Below, piece by piece: positions 48,258 to 58,386 of a stretch of DNA of 64,000 nt. The stretch covers positions 1,178,001-1,242,000 of the forward strand of contig NZ_CP059165.1 in NCBI RefSeq assembly GCF_013466425.1, written 5' to 3'. The first letter of the stretch is position 1. Each line of letters begins with the position of its first letter. The position numbers were made by a program, and so were the translations under genes. The DNA comes from Mycobacterium vicinigordonae. GTDB taxonomy: Bacteria > Actinomycetota > Actinomycetes > Mycobacteriales > Mycobacteriaceae. Under the pieces are notes generated by a model. It saw only the letters and a list, made by a program, of their open reading frames with translations, was not told where the DNA came from and did no database searches.

Positions 48258-49112
48258 TTACTGCCCGAGCGCAGTGGCCAACTCAGCCAGCGCCGGCACC
48301 AGGTTCTCACTTCGGGTCAGCACCTGGACCGGAACGTGGTCGGCGCCGGCTTCGAGGTGCTCGCGCAGGCGCGTGGCGACGGTGTCGGCCGTGCCGTAGG
48401 CGACTACGGCGTCGACCAGGCGGTCACTGCCCGGTTTGGCGACGTCGTCGTCGGTGAAGCCGAGGCGCTTCCAGTTGTTGAGGTAGTTGGCGAGATTGAG
48501 GTAGATATCGAGAGCTTTGCGGCCCACGGCGCGGGCCTGCTCGGCCCCTTCTTTGTCCGAGGTGGTCAGCACGACCTTGTGCTCGGGTGCCAGAAAGGCC
48601 TCTGGGCCGATCAGCTCGCGTGCCCATGCCGTGTGCTCGGGTGTCGTCAGGTACGGGTGGGCCCCGGCGCTGCGCCGGGCCGACAACTTGAGAACCTGCG
48701 GGCCAAGGGCCGCCACCACCCGCCGGTTCTTGGGCACACCGAATTCGTCGAGTTGGTCCAGGTACTCCACCAGCGCTTCGTACGGCTTGCGGTATTCGGT
48801 GTGTGCCTCGGGGTGGCCGACGCCGATGCCCAGTAGGAAACGTCCGGGGTAGGCCTTCTCGATCCGGTGGAACGACTCGGCGACTGGCCTCGCCGCCGCC
48901 GTCCAGATGTTGACAATCCCGGTGGCCACCCGCAATGTGTCGGTCGCCGCCAGGATCGGCTCTACCCAGTCCAACTCGGCGGGTGGGGAGCCGCCCACCC
49001 AGACCGCGCCGTAGCCGAGGGCTTCGATTTCCTTTGCTTGCTGGGGTGTGACACCGCGTCCGAATGATCCGAACCGGCCAAGATCTGGTTTTCCTGCAGC
49101 AGAATCGGTCAT
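48258..49112 (-). CDS. LLM-class F420-dependent oxidoreductase (Rv3463-like, 2)
   Basis: 284 residues from ATG 49112. Parallels copy 1 throughout: LGRFGSFGRGVTPQQAKEIE, LGYGAVWVGGSPPAELDWVE, GRFLLGIGVGHPEAHTEYRK, SAGAHPYLTTPEHTAWAREL and FLAPEHKVVLTTSDKEGAEQ. The two genes are 17 bp apart and arose by tandem duplication. First gene of a minus-strand unit running into rmlB-rmlC, divergent from infA. Confidence 0.88.
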   Translation of the reverse strand: MTDSAAGKPDLGRFGSFGRGVTPQQAKEIEALGYGAVWVGGSPPAELDWVEPILAATDTLRVATGIVNIWTAAARPVAESFHRIEKAYPGRFLLGIGVGHPEAHTEYRKPYEALVEYLDQLDEFGVPKNRRVVAALGPQVLKLSARRSAGAHPYLTTPEHTAWARELIGPEAFLAPEHKVVLTTSDKEGAEQARAVGRKALDIYLNLANYLNNWKRLGFTDDDVAKPGSDRLVDAVVAYGTADTVATRLREHLEAGADHVPVQVLTRSENLVPALAELATALGQ

Positions 49113-49172
49113 GGTTCGTCCAACCCCCGAGGTGACCTGGCCTATTCCGGGTTCGGGACGGGTTGCGGCGTT

Positions 49173-49202
49173 TTGCGTCGGGGGTGGCGAAGCGGGTATC
49201 GT
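49173..49202 (+). promoter_or_regulatory. Candidate infA/alpha-operon promoter
   Basis: TTGCGT (49173-49178), 18 nt, TATCGT (49197-49202). It would give infA a leader of ~155 nt. The divergent LLM-rml unit starts at 49112, so the 254 bp between starts carries both promoters; no clear site for the other was seen. Confidence 0.4.
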
Positions 49203-49366
49203 TGCGCGACGGTGCGGCGTTCGTGCCGGCTCTTGGCGTGCCCAGTCCTGAAATCTGCGGAGCACTTCGCGGAATTTCCATCACCGGCTCACGTTTTGTA
49301 GTCAGGACGCTTGCTGCGCCGAGCCAGGTGCACGGAAACGAAAAGCAGAGGATCGTCGAAAAAGTA

Positions 49367-49588
49367 ATGGCTAAGAAGGACGGCGCCATCGAGGTTGAGG
49401 GCCGGGTGGTCGAGCCCCTGCCCAATGCGATGTTTCGCATTGAGCTGGAGAACGGCCATAAGGTACTTGCCCACATCAGCGGCAAGATGCGGCAGCACTA
49501 CATCCGCATCCTGCCCGAGGACCGCGTCGTGGTGGAGTTGTCTCCCTACGACCTGTCCCGCGGCCGCATTGTGTACCGGTACAAGTAG
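49367..49588 (+). CDS. infA: Translation initiation factor IF-1
   Basis: 73 residues, universal length. OB-fold S1 domain: [60 protein letters not shown]. Occupies the 30S A site during initiation. ATG 49367; the open frame upstream is non-homologous. rpmJ follows 50 nt later. Confidence 0.97.
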
Positions 49589-49638
49589 CTCCCAGCAGGA
49601 CTGCAAACACCCAGAGAAAGAACAGGACCGAGACTGCC

Positions 49639-49752
49639 GTGAAGGTGAACCCGAGCGTCAAGCCGATCTGTGACAAGTGCAGGGTGATCCGTCGGCACGG
49701 ACGGGTCATGGTGATCTGCCAGGATCCCCGGCACAAGCAGCGGCAGGGCTAA
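49639..49752 (+). CDS. rpmJ: 50S ribosomal protein L36, zinc-binding type
   Basis: 37 residues, [20 protein letters not shown] at the start and ending HKQRQG. Cys11, Cys14, Cys27 and His32 make the zinc ribbon, so this is the C+ form. GTG start at 49639. The smallest ribosomal protein, located near the base of the L7/L12 stalk. The 186 bp from here to rpsM holds no recognisable gene; it is C-rich with no clear promoter. Confidence 0.96.
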   Translation: MKVNPSVKPICDKCRVIRRHGRVMVICQDPRHKQRQG

Positions 49753-49938
49753 TCAACACCCGGGCCCGCCTCAACACCAGGGCCCACCCCCAAAACACAA
49801 CTGAATGCTGACCTCCCAGCACCACTGAGCGGATACGCCGCGCAGACACGCCCGGACGGAGGCCGGGCCCCACCGCCCCACACGGGGCAGGGAACGGACT
49901 GGGAAAAGACCTCCGCCAAGAAAGAGGAAACGCCACCT

Positions 49939-50313
49939 ATGGCTCGACTAGTAGGCGTCGATCTGCCGCGCGACAAGCGGATGGAGATCGCGCTGACCTA
50001 TATTTTCGGCATCGGCCGTACCCGCTCGAACGAGATTCTTGCGGCCACCGGCATCGACAAGGACCTGCGCACCAAGGACCTCACCGATGACCAGCTGACC
50101 CATCTGCGTGACTACATCGAAGCGAACCTGAAGGTCGAGGGTGACCTGCGCCGCGAGGTGCAGGCCGACATTCGTCGCAAGATCGAGATCGGCTGCTACC
50201 AGGGTCTGCGGCACCGCCGCGGCCTGCCGGTGCGCGGCCAGCGAACCAAGACCAACGCGCGGACCCGTAAAGGCCCCAAGCGCACCATCGCAGGCAAGAA
50301 GAAGGCCAGGTAA
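49939..50313 (+). CDS. rpsM: 30S ribosomal protein S13
   Basis: 124 residues. S13 contacts the P-site tRNA and the 50S subunit from the 30S head. Begins [21 protein letters not shown]-terminal [20 protein letters not shown] motif intact. AAGAGGAAA precedes ATG 49939. Two bases to rpsK. Confidence 0.97.
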   Translation: MARLVGVDLPRDKRMEIALTYIFGIGRTRSNEILAATGIDKDLRTKDLTDDQLTHLRDYIEANLKVEGDLRREVQADIRRKIEIGCYQGLRHRRGLPVRGQRTKTNARTRKGPKRTIAGKKKAR

Positions 50314-50315
50314 CG

Positions 50316-50735
50316 ATGCCACCAGCGAAAAAGGGCCAAGCAGGCTCCGCCAAGAAGGGTCAGAAGACCCGTCGCCGGGAAAAGAAGAACGTCCCGCACG
50401 GCGCCGCCCACATCAAGAGCACCTTCAACAACACGATCGTGACCATCACCGACCCCCAGGGCAACGTCATCGCCTGGGCGTCCTCGGGTCACGTCGGCTT
50501 CAAGGGTTCGCGGAAGTCCACCCCGTTCGCCGCACAGCTGGCCGCGGAGAACGCCGCGCGCAAGGCCCAGGAGCACGGGGTGCGCAAGGTCGACGTGTTC
50601 GTCAAGGGTCCGGGCTCGGGCCGCGAGACCGCGATCCGTTCGCTGCAGGCCGCTGGCCTGGAGGTCGGCGCGATCTCCGACGTCACACCGCAGCCGCACA
50701 ACGGTGTCCGCCCGCCCAAGCGTCGGCGCGTCTAG
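50316..50735 (+). CDS. rpsK: 30S ribosomal protein S11
   Basis: 139 residues. S11 forms the platform near the E-site mRNA. After a basic mycobacterial N-terminus (~25 residues of KKGQ/RRREKK type) comes [20 protein letters not shown] and, at the end, [19 protein letters not shown]. Starts two bases after rpsM. Confidence 0.97.
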   Translation: MPPAKKGQAGSAKKGQKTRRREKKNVPHGAAHIKSTFNNTIVTITDPQGNVIAWASSGHVGFKGSRKSTPFAAQLAAENAARKAQEHGVRKVDVFVKGPGSGRETAIRSLQAAGLEVGAISDVTPQPHNGVRPPKRRRV

Positions 50736-50753
50736 GTCTAGGAGGACATACCA

Positions 50754-51359
50754 ATGGCTCGTTACACCGGACCCGTCACTCGCAAGTCGCGCCGCCTGGG
50801 CACCGACCTCGTCGGCGGCGACCAATCGTTCGAGAAGCGTCCCTACCCACCCGGTCAGCACGGCCGCGCCCGGGTCAAGGAGAGTGAATACCGGCAGCAG
50901 CTGCAGGAGAAGCAGAAGGCACGCTTCACCTACGGCGTGATGGAGAAGCAGTTCCGCCGCTACTACGAAGAGGCCGTGCGGCACTCCGGCAAGACCGGTG
51001 AGGAATTGCTGCGCATCCTCGAGAGTCGCCTGGACAACGTCGTCTACCGTGCCGGGCTGGCCCGGACCCGGCGGATGGCGCGTCAGCTGGTCACCCACGG
51101 TCACTTCACCGTCAACGGCGTGCGCGTCGACGTCCCCAGCTACCGGGTGTCGCAGTACGACATCATCGACGTACGGGACCAGTCGCTGAACACGGTGCCT
51201 TTCCAGATCGCGCGGGAGACCGCGGGTGACCGCCCGATTCCGAGCTGGTTGCAGGTGGTGGGGGAGCGGCAGCGCATCCTGATTCACCAGCTGCCCGAGC
51301 GCGCACAGATCGACGTCCCGCTCACCGAGCAGCTGATCGTCGAGTACTACTCGAAGTAA
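50754..51359 (+). CDS. rpsD: 30S ribosomal protein S4
   Basis: 201 residues. Primary 16S rRNA binder; its S4 RNA-binding domain (~90-155) shows RLDNVVYRAGLARTRRMARQ. Begins MARYTGPVTRKSRRLGTDL. This is the short N-terminal form with no zinc cysteines. AGGAGGA at 50740-50746 ahead of ATG 50754. Confidence 0.97.
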   Translation: MARYTGPVTRKSRRLGTDLVGGDQSFEKRPYPPGQHGRARVKESEYRQQLQEKQKARFTYGVMEKQFRRYYEEAVRHSGKTGEELLRILESRLDNVVYRAGLARTRRMARQLVTHGHFTVNGVRVDVPSYRVSQYDIIDVRDQSLNTVPFQIARETAGDRPIPSWLQVVGERQRILIHQLPERAQIDVPLTEQLIVEYYSK

Positions 51360-51402
51360 AGATGGAACGTCTGTTCCGGTGTCCCGCCGGGATGGAACCT
51401 AA

Positions 51403-52488
<1,086 letters not shown>

Positions 52489-52547
52489 AGCCTTTCCGTC
52501 CCGGTCCTACCTGATACGGGGGCCGGCCCCACATAGGAGAAGTCGCA

Positions 52548-53144
52548 ATGCCCAAGCCCACCAAGGGTCCTCGCCTCGGCGGGTCGTCTTCGCACCAGAA
52601 GGCGATTTTGGCCAACCTGGCCACGTCGTTGTTCGAGCACGGCCGGATCAAGACCACCGAGCCCAAGGCGCGGGCGTTGCGGCCCTACGCGGAGAAGCTG
52701 ATCACTCACGCCAAGAAGGGCACGCTGCACAACCGGCGTGAGGTGCTCAAGAAGATCCGCGACAAGGATGTGGTGCACACCCTGTTCGCCGAGATCGGGC
52801 CTTTCTTCTCCGATCGCGACGGTGGCTACACCCGCATCATCAAGGTTGAGCCGCGTAAGGGCGACAACGCCCCGATGGCGGTGATCGAGCTGGTGCGGGA
52901 GAAGACGGTGACCGCCGAGGCTGACCGGGCCCGCCGGGTTGCCGCGCAGCAGGCGAAGAACAAGACGGACGCCCCGGCGGCGGCCACCGAAGCGGCCGCC
53001 GCGGCGCCGCAGGCTGCGGTCGAGCCGGAGGCCGTCGACGAATCGGCCGCCGCCGACCAAACCGGCGAACAGGCCGCCCCAGAGGCGGCCGCGGCAGCAC
53101 CGCAGGCGAGTGACGACGAGGCGCAAGAGGCCCCCGAGAAATAG
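52548..53144 (+). CDS. rplQ: 50S ribosomal protein L17
   Basis: 198 residues: an L17 core of ~115 residues ([37 protein letters not shown]) plus an Ala/Glu/Pro/Gln-rich tail of ~75 residues, longer than the 180-residue M. tuberculosis protein I recall. L17 sits at the tunnel exit. TAGGAGAAG before ATG 52548. truA starts 4 nt after its stop. Confidence 0.96.
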   Translation: MPKPTKGPRLGGSSSHQKAILANLATSLFEHGRIKTTEPKARALRPYAEKLITHAKKGTLHNRREVLKKIRDKDVVHTLFAEIGPFFSDRDGGYTRIIKVEPRKGDNAPMAVIELVREKTVTAEADRARRVAAQQAKNKTDAPAAATEAAAAAPQAAVEPEAVDESAAADQTGEQAAPEAAAAAPQASDDEAQEAPEK

Positions 53145-53148
53145 TTCC

Positions 53149-53997
53149 GTGCCCGGCCCTGTGGTCCGTCTGCGGCTCGACATCGCCTACGACGGAACAG
53201 ATTTCGCGGGCTGGGCGGCGCAAGCAGAACAGCGCACGGTCGCCGGCGTCCTCGACGAGGCGCTGGCGACCGTGTTCCGCTGTCCGGTGCAGGTGCGGGC
53301 GGCGGGACGCACCGACGCCGGCGTGCATGCCACCGGGCAGGTGGCCCATGTCGACGTGCCCGTCGACGCCGTACCCAACGCCTACTCGCGAAATGCACGC
53401 CCGGAGGACCCGGAATTTCTGTCTCTTGTCCGCCGGCTCGCAAAATTCCTGCCCGCCGATGTCAGGGTGCTCGACATTGCCCGTGCGCCGGCGGGTTTCG
53501 ACGCACGGTTCTCGGCGCTACGCCGCCACTATGCTTACCGGCTATCAACGGCGCCCCACGGTGTGCTGCCCCAACAGGCGCGTTTCGTCACCGCTTGGCC
53601 GCGCGCGCTAGACCTCGACGCGATGACCGCCGCATCGCAACCGATGTTGGGATTGCACGACTTCGCGGCGTTCTGCCGCCATCGCGAAGGCGCCACCACC
53701 ATCCGCGAGCTGCAGCGACTGGATTGGTCGCGGGACGAGGACCTGATCACCGCACAGGTCAGCGCCGACGCGTTCTGCTGGTCGATGGTGCGTTCGCTGG
53801 TGGGGGCGCTGCTGGCCGTCGGCGAGCACCGGCGCACGCCCGAGTGGTGTGTTGAATTACTTTCCGCGACAAGCAGATCCAGTGATTTCGCGGCCGCTCC
53901 ACCGCAGGGGCTGACGCTGGTGGCGGTGGATTACCCGCCGGACGACCAGCTGACCGCCCGCAACCTGATCACCCGCGACATCCGGTCAAGGGGCTAG
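53149..53997 (+). CDS. truA: tRNA pseudouridine(38-40) synthase
   Basis: 282 residues from GTG 53149 (alternative GTG 53161). Modifies uridines 38-40 of the tRNA anticodon arm. [19 protein letters not shown] at the start and the catalytic Asp in [17 protein letters not shown] (residue ~51); [20 protein letters not shown] is the second domain signature. An open frame upstream overlaps rplQ and has no similarity. Last gene of the alpha-operon stretch. Confidence 0.93.
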   Translation: MPGPVVRLRLDIAYDGTDFAGWAAQAEQRTVAGVLDEALATVFRCPVQVRAAGRTDAGVHATGQVAHVDVPVDAVPNAYSRNARPEDPEFLSLVRRLAKFLPADVRVLDIARAPAGFDARFSALRRHYAYRLSTAPHGVLPQQARFVTAWPRALDLDAMTAASQPMLGLHDFAAFCRHREGATTIRELQRLDWSRDEDLITAQVSADAFCWSMVRSLVGALLAVGEHRRTPEWCVELLSATSRSSDFAAAPPQGLTLVAVDYPPDDQLTARNLITRDIRSRG

Positions 53998-54001
53998 GGC
54001 T

Positions 54002-54595
54002 TTAGAGCTTGCCCGCCACGAAGCTGGCGGCCTGATCCACCAGGCCGGAACCGATGTACGACGGCTGCAGATGCGATGGCCAGTTTGTGCCCTTGCCGCA
54101 GATGGGGTCGCCCTGTGCGCATTGGTCGATCGTCTTGCCCGCGAAGGCTGGGGCCACTCCCCGGGTGCCGTTGCCGAACAACGCCACCGCCGCGACGTGC
54201 TGATCCGCCCCTGCGGGAATGCGGCCCCACGTCGCCAGGTCGGCCACCTCGGCGCCCAGGGAGTAACCGCCGAGCACCTGACGGGTGGTCGGGCAGCTTT
54301 TCGCCATGGACTGGACGTGCTGGCTCATGTCGTTGGCACCGCTGTCGACGCTGATGTTGGCCGGATAATTAACCCCGTATACCCCGATCGACAGACTCGT
54401 CTTGCCTCGCAGCGAACTCACCAGAGCGTCCCCGACAGCACCGACCCCCGGAGGTTCCTCCCGCCCGCGGGCGAACACCACCTCGACTCCCGGGCACGAC
54501 ACTGCCACTGAGGGCGCCGCGGCGATCACCGAGGCGAACGAGAGCAACGGGAAGGCCGCAAAGGCGATCAATCGAGCAAACGAATCGAGCTTCAT
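54002..54595 (-). CDS. Secreted cutinase-family esterase (small)
   Basis: 197 residues. Hydrophobic signal sequence ~8-30 (LIAFAAFPLLSFASVIAAAP). Cutinase alpha/beta hydrolase: CPGVEVVFARGREEPPGVGA, nucleophile in VLGGYSLGAEV, Asp in DQCAQGDPICG and His in NWPSHLQPSYIG; paired cysteines preserved. The usual GYSQGA reads GYSLGA here, a change at the oxyanion-side residue. Located where M. tuberculosis has Rv3451/Rv3452 (cut3, cut4). Acts outside the cell on lipid esters or cutin-like substrates; exact substrate unknown. Confidence 0.88.
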   Translation of the reverse strand: MKLDSFARLIAFAAFPLLSFASVIAAAPSVAVSCPGVEVVFARGREEPPGVGAVGDALVSSLRGKTSLSIGVYGVNYPANISVDSGANDMSQHVQSMAKSCPTTRQVLGGYSLGAEVADLATWGRIPAGADQHVAAVALFGNGTRGVAPAFAGKTIDQCAQGDPICGKGTNWPSHLQPSYIGSGLVDQAASFVAGKL

Positions 54596-54648
54596 GATCC
54601 GATGTTACGGATCGACGCGGAATTGGCCAGCAGACCTAAACTGCGGGC

Positions 54649-55563
54649 CTAGACAACGGGCACCGAGGTCGCCGCGACCGGGACACCAGGCGACTGCGGA
54701 ACCGAACCGGGCGACTGCGGAACCGAACCGGGCGACCCGGGTGCCCCCGGCGTCTGGGGTGTCAGAGGAACCGAGCCCGGTGCCTGCGGGATCTGCGGAG
54801 CCTGCGGACTTTCAGGCACCGACCCCGGCAACTGCGGCGAATATCCGGGGATCTGCCCGGGCATGTGCGGCGTCGCGCCGGCCATCAGTTTCTGGGCGAC
54901 GAACGTTGCCCCGAGCGTGGTGTAGGTGGGGACGTAGCCTTCGGTGTGCCCGCTCCACTCGTTGCCCGAACCGGCGTGGCAGATCGGGTCCATCGGATTG
55001 CAGTAGTCGACCGCCTTGGCGCCGAGCAGCGCGCTCTGGGTTGGCAGGGATCCGCCGGCACGGTCGGCGACATCGCCGAACGTGACCACGGCGACGACGT
55101 TGTTGGCGTACTGCGGCGGCAACGAAGTGCCCCAGTTGATGCCGCCGATCGGGACACCGGCGACGATGTCCATCACCGACGCGCCCTGCGAGTACCCACC
55201 CAGCACGATCTTGGTGTTGGGGCAGGACGACACCGTGGCCTTGACGTGGGAAATTACGTCGTTGGCCCCGTCGCCGCCATGCAACTGCAACTTGCTGGCT
55301 GCGTAGTTGACCCCGTAAGTCCCGATGGTCAGGCCGCTGGTTTGCGAGCGGAGTGAGTCGACGAAGGCGTCGCCCACCCGGCCCATGCCCGCCGGTTCGT
55401 TGGTGCCGCGAGCGAAAACCACCTCGGCGTCCGGGCAATCGGCGGCTGACGCGACCGGTACAGATGCGTCCGGGCTCAACACGACTGCGCCTGCCAATGC
55501 GGCGGCAAAAGCTAAGGTACCGGTGCCGACCCGACCGGCCATCCGGATGAAATGCAGAGACAC
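54649..55563 (-). CDS. Secreted cutinase with Pro-rich tail (Cut3-like)
   Basis: 304 residues from GTG 55563. Signal sequence ~10-40 ending [12 protein letters not shown]. Core: [20 protein letters not shown], nucleophile in [13 protein letters not shown], Asp in [10 protein letters not shown] and His in [12 protein letters not shown]. From ~235 the tail is repeats of PGSVP/PQSPG type (about 70 residues); the gene carries two copies of a 21-nt unit in 54690-54731. A similar but shorter tail is in M. tuberculosis Cut3. Probably leaderless (see 55570-55575). Confidence 0.9.
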   Translation of the reverse strand: MSLHFIRMAGRVGTGTLAFAAALAGAVVLSPDASVPVASAADCPDAEVVFARGTNEPAGMGRVGDAFVDSLRSQTSGLTIGTYGVNYAASKLQLHGGDGANDVISHVKATVSSCPNTKIVLGGYSQGASVMDIVAGVPIGGINWGTSLPPQYANNVVAVVTFGDVADRAGGSLPTQSALLGAKAVDYCNPMDPICHAGSGNEWSGHTEGYVPTYTTLGATFVAQKLMAGATPHMPGQIPGYSPQLPGSVPESPQAPQIPQAPGSVPLTPQTPGAPGSPGSVPQSPGSVPQSPGVPVAATSVPVV

Positions 55564-55569
55564 GTCAAA

Positions 55570-55575
55570 ATTTTA
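55570..55575 (-). promoter_or_regulatory. -10 element for leaderless cutinase transcript
   Basis: On the minus strand TAAAAT (55575-55570) is followed by 6 nt (TTTGAC) and the GTG at 55563, the spacing for transcription starting at the start codon. No ribosome binding site is visible. Confidence 0.6.
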
Positions 55576-55641
55576 CCCGCCGCGGGGCCTGGCAAAACCC
55601 CCGTAGCTGTGGATAAACGTTGAATCCCGACCTCGGCGACG

Positions 55642-55654
55642 CCCTACCGTAGGG
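55642..55654 (+). promoter_or_regulatory. Palindrome with -10 before eccB4
   Basis: CCCTAC-C-GTAGGG, perfect, containing TACCGT (55645-55650; TANNNT). The start codon is 30 nt downstream. Its design recalls the palindrome over the spc -10 at 15192-15208. Confidence 0.4.
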
Positions 55655-55683
55655 GTGGTTCGGTCAATTTTCAGGAGATTCAA

Positions 55684-57081
55684 GTGCCGCGCCAATCGTC
55701 TACCTGGTTACATACCAGCGGCCACCGGTTCCTGCTGCGACGCATTGAGAGCGCATTGCTGGGCGAGGATCCCGGGTTGGTCAGCAGGCCTCCGCGCGCG
55801 CACGCGAGAGCGCTGGTACTCGGATGCCTATCGTCGATAGCGTTGCTGCTGGGATGTGTGTCCCTGGCTTTGCTGCGGCCGCAGCCCGACCTCGGGGACG
55901 CCCGGCTGTTGCTGGGGCGGCAATCCGGCGCCTTGTACGTGCGGCTCGGCGACACGTGGCATCCAGTGCTGAATCTAGCCTCGGCGCGGCTGATCCTGGC
56001 GGATGCGGCCAACCCGGTGCCGGTTCGCGACTCTGAATTGGGGCACACCAAACGTGGTGCGCTGCTGGGGATTCCGGGTGCTCCGCAACTCGTCGCGCCA
56101 CCGTTGCCAGAGCAGGAGTCAAAGTGGACGATCTGTGACAGTGATCGTGAACCGGGGACCACGGTGATCGTGGGAACCGCGGCTGATGCATCCGTGCGTC
56201 GTCTGGACTCAGAACGGGCCGCCTTGGTCACGGCGGGCCCGGGTTCGCCGACTTTCCTGCTCTACCGTGGAATGCGGGCGGTGGTGGATCTTTCCGATCC
56301 GGCCATCCGTCATGTCCTAGGGCTGGCGGACCCGGTGCCGCAAGTTATCTCGCGGTCGTTGCTGAATGCCATTCCCGAGGCGCCACCCGTCGCCGCGCCG
56401 CGCATCCAGGGTGCGGGGGCACCGGCGCGCTGGCTGCCCGGATGGCGGATCGGCAGTGTGCTGCGAATCACACCGACTTCGGGTGACGAATATTACGTCG
56501 TGCTTGGCGGCGGAGTGCAGCGGATCGGCCGCTTCACCGCCGATTTGCTGCGCTTCGTCGACTCGCGCGGTGCCGCTGCGCCGGTTGTCGTCGCGCCCGA
56601 CGTCATCCGCGCCGTTCCGCTCGTGGACACCTTGCCCGTCGGAGGCCTTCCTGAGCAGGCGCCAAGCGAGTTCTCGACCGATACGACGGTGTGTGCGACC
56701 TGGACGTCCCGACAGTCGGAGCCCGCCGACATCGCGTTGCTGACTGGCGTCGGGCCGGGGGCCGGGCAGTTGGTGCGCCTGGCGCAGTCCGACGGCCGCG
56801 GTCCCGCCGTCGACGCCGTGCACCTCGCGCCGGGACGGAGCGTCTACGTGACTGCGCACAGCCTCACCGGAGGCCTTGCCCGCGTCGCGACCCGCTTTCT
56901 CGTCACCGACACCGGAGTGCGGTTCGCCGTCCACGACGACGAAGCCGCCCGTGCCCTCGGATTGCCGGCCACGGCTACCTCCGCGCCGTGGCCAATGCTG
57001 GCCGCATTGCCGTGTGGACCGGAATTGAGTCGGGAGCAGGCCTCAGTCTCCCGCGACACCGTCGTTGCGGGAGTGCGCTGA
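55684..57081 (+). CDS. eccB4: ESX-4 type VII secretion protein EccB4
   Basis: 465 residues (470 in M. tuberculosis Rv3450c). One transmembrane helix at ~43-66 (ALVLGCLSSIALLLGCVSLA) after a short cytoplasmic part (SGHRFLLRRIESALLG), then a large periplasmic domain with an ATPase-like fold known for the family, including the closing Cys pair (WTICDS, CATWTS). Part of the secretion core complex with EccC/D. GTG 55684. Overlaps the convergent mycP4 end by 39 bp. Confidence 0.95.
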   Translation: MPRQSSTWLHTSGHRFLLRRIESALLGEDPGLVSRPPRAHARALVLGCLSSIALLLGCVSLALLRPQPDLGDARLLLGRQSGALYVRLGDTWHPVLNLASARLILADAANPVPVRDSELGHTKRGALLGIPGAPQLVAPPLPEQESKWTICDSDREPGTTVIVGTAADASVRRLDSERAALVTAGPGSPTFLLYRGMRAVVDLSDPAIRHVLGLADPVPQVISRSLLNAIPEAPPVAAPRIQGAGAPARWLPGWRIGSVLRITPTSGDEYYVVLGGGVQRIGRFTADLLRFVDSRGAAAPVVVAPDVIRAVPLVDTLPVGGLPEQAPSEFSTDTTVCATWTSRQSEPADIALLTGVGPGAGQLVRLAQSDGRGPAVDAVHLAPGRSVYVTAHSLTGGLARVATRFLVTDTGVRFAVHDDEAARALGLPATATSAPWPMLAALPCGPELSREQASVSRDTVVAGVR

Positions 57082-58386
57082 GCGCTTGCCCCGCAGCGTG
57101 GCGGAGCAGACCGCGAGCAGCATCAGCAGGCAGATCGCCGCGCCCCCGAACGCGGTGCCCCCGGACCTCTCGACCGCCGGGTCGCGCCGTCCGGCAGGCG
57201 GCGCCGCGATCGCGGCGGATGTGGGCTGCGAATGACTTTCCGGCGCGTTGGCATCCGTGGCGATCGCGGCTAGCGCGTCGACGGTGCCGTGGCCGACCCG
57301 CGGATCCCAGCCCCCAGAGGGATGGTGAGCGGTGGCCTCGATGCGCTGCATCACCTCACGCGCGGTCATGGCCGGGAACCGGGCCCGGATGAGCGCGGCC
57401 ACTCCGCTGACAATCGGTGCGGCGTAACTGGTTCCAGATAGCGGCGCCGAATGCCCGTCGGAATTCACCGTTCCGTCGTTGACGGGACTCAGCGAGGTCA
57501 CTTCTTCGCCGGTCGCCGCGACGTCCACCCACGGGCCCGCCAACGTGAACGACGAAGGCGCACCACGGGAATTCACCGAACCGACCGTCAGAACGTAGTC
57601 GTCGTACCACGGCGGACTGACCACGACCGACACGGTCTCCGGGGTGACGCTGGGTGCCTGGGGCGGGCACTGGGCAGAGCCGCCGGTGTTGCCGGCCGCA
57701 GCCACCACGACGATGTTCTTGACGTCGACCGCATAGGCCAAGGCGGCGCCGAGGGGCCGGTCATCGAGATTGTCGGTGACGGCGACGCAGGCGACTGTCG
57801 AGATATTGATCACGGTAGCGCCGAGATCGGCCGCGGTACGCACCGCCTTGGCCAGGGTTTGGACGTCGCCGACGCCCCCGCCGGCGCCGGCCCGCCCGTA
57901 TTTGGCGCTGGATTGCCGGATGCTGATCAACGTGACGTCGGGCGCCACCCCACCGAACTTATCGACGGTGGGATCTGTTGTGGCAGCTATGATTCCGGCT
58001 ACCAGCGTCCCGTGTGCGTCACAGTCCTGGGCGCCGTCACCGGTGGACACATAGTCGCCACCGGCCACCAGATTCTTCAGCCGCGGGTGTCGCCGCACGC
58101 CCGTGTCGATCACCGCGACCCGTTGCCCGGCGCCGCGGGTGAACTGCCAGATCCGCGGCAAGTCGAGGTCGGCGAGTTGTGCCGGCGGCCCGGTGTTGGC
58201 CGGGTCGTTTGTGGCCGCGGCGCACACCTCGCGTTGCACGGTGCGCTGCGCGGGTGCCGGCGAGGTGGCAGCGGGCAGCATTCTTTCGTCGACTGGCGGC
58301 GGTGTGACCGCGCCTGCCGGCACAGCTGTGCACATAGCCGCCAGACATACCGCCACGGACAGGCGCACCGTTCCAGGCCACGTCAC
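57043..58386 (-). CDS. mycP4: ESX-4 subtilisin-like protease mycosin MycP4
   Basis: 447 residues from GTG 58386, overlapping the eccD4 stop (GTGA). Signal sequence ~8-26. Subtilase triad: Asp94 (AVIDTGVRRH), His125 (DAHGTLVAG) and Ser320 (SGTSYAAPIVSG). C-terminal membrane anchor near ~418-435 (AFGGAAICLLMLLAVCSATL). Membrane-anchored periplasmic protease needed for type VII secretion complex stability. A longer open frame upstream is only a shadow of eccD4. Confidence 0.94.
   Translation of the reverse strand: MTWPGTVRLSVAVCLAAMCTAVPAGAVTPPPVDERMLPAATSPAPAQRTVQREVCAAATNDPANTGPPAQLADLDLPRIWQFTRGAGQRVAVIDTGVRRHPRLKNLVAGGDYVSTGDGAQDCDAHGTLVAGIIAATTDPTVDKFGGVAPDVTLISIRQSSAKYGRAGAGGGVGDVQTLAKAVRTAADLGATVINISTVACVAVTDNLDDRPLGAALAYAVDVKNIVVVAAAGNTGGSAQCPPQAPSVTPETVSVVVSPPWYDDYVLTVGSVNSRGAPSSFTLAGPWVDVAATGEEVTSLSPVNDGTVNSDGHSAPLSGTSYAAPIVSGVAALIRARFPAMTAREVMQRIEATAHHPSGGWDPRVGHGTVDALAAIATDANAPESHSQPTSAAIAAPPAGRRDPAVERSGGTAFGGAAICLLMLLAVCSATLRGKRSAHSRNDGVAGD

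Noticed and set aside
49753..49938. Possible small gene between rpmJ and rpsM
   Set aside because: No open frame with a ribosome binding site or recognisable protein was found. The region is C-rich leader sequence.
54661..54760. CRISPR-like or intergenic short repeats
   Set aside because: The repeats are in frame and encode the Pro-rich tail of the cutinase; there are no spacers.
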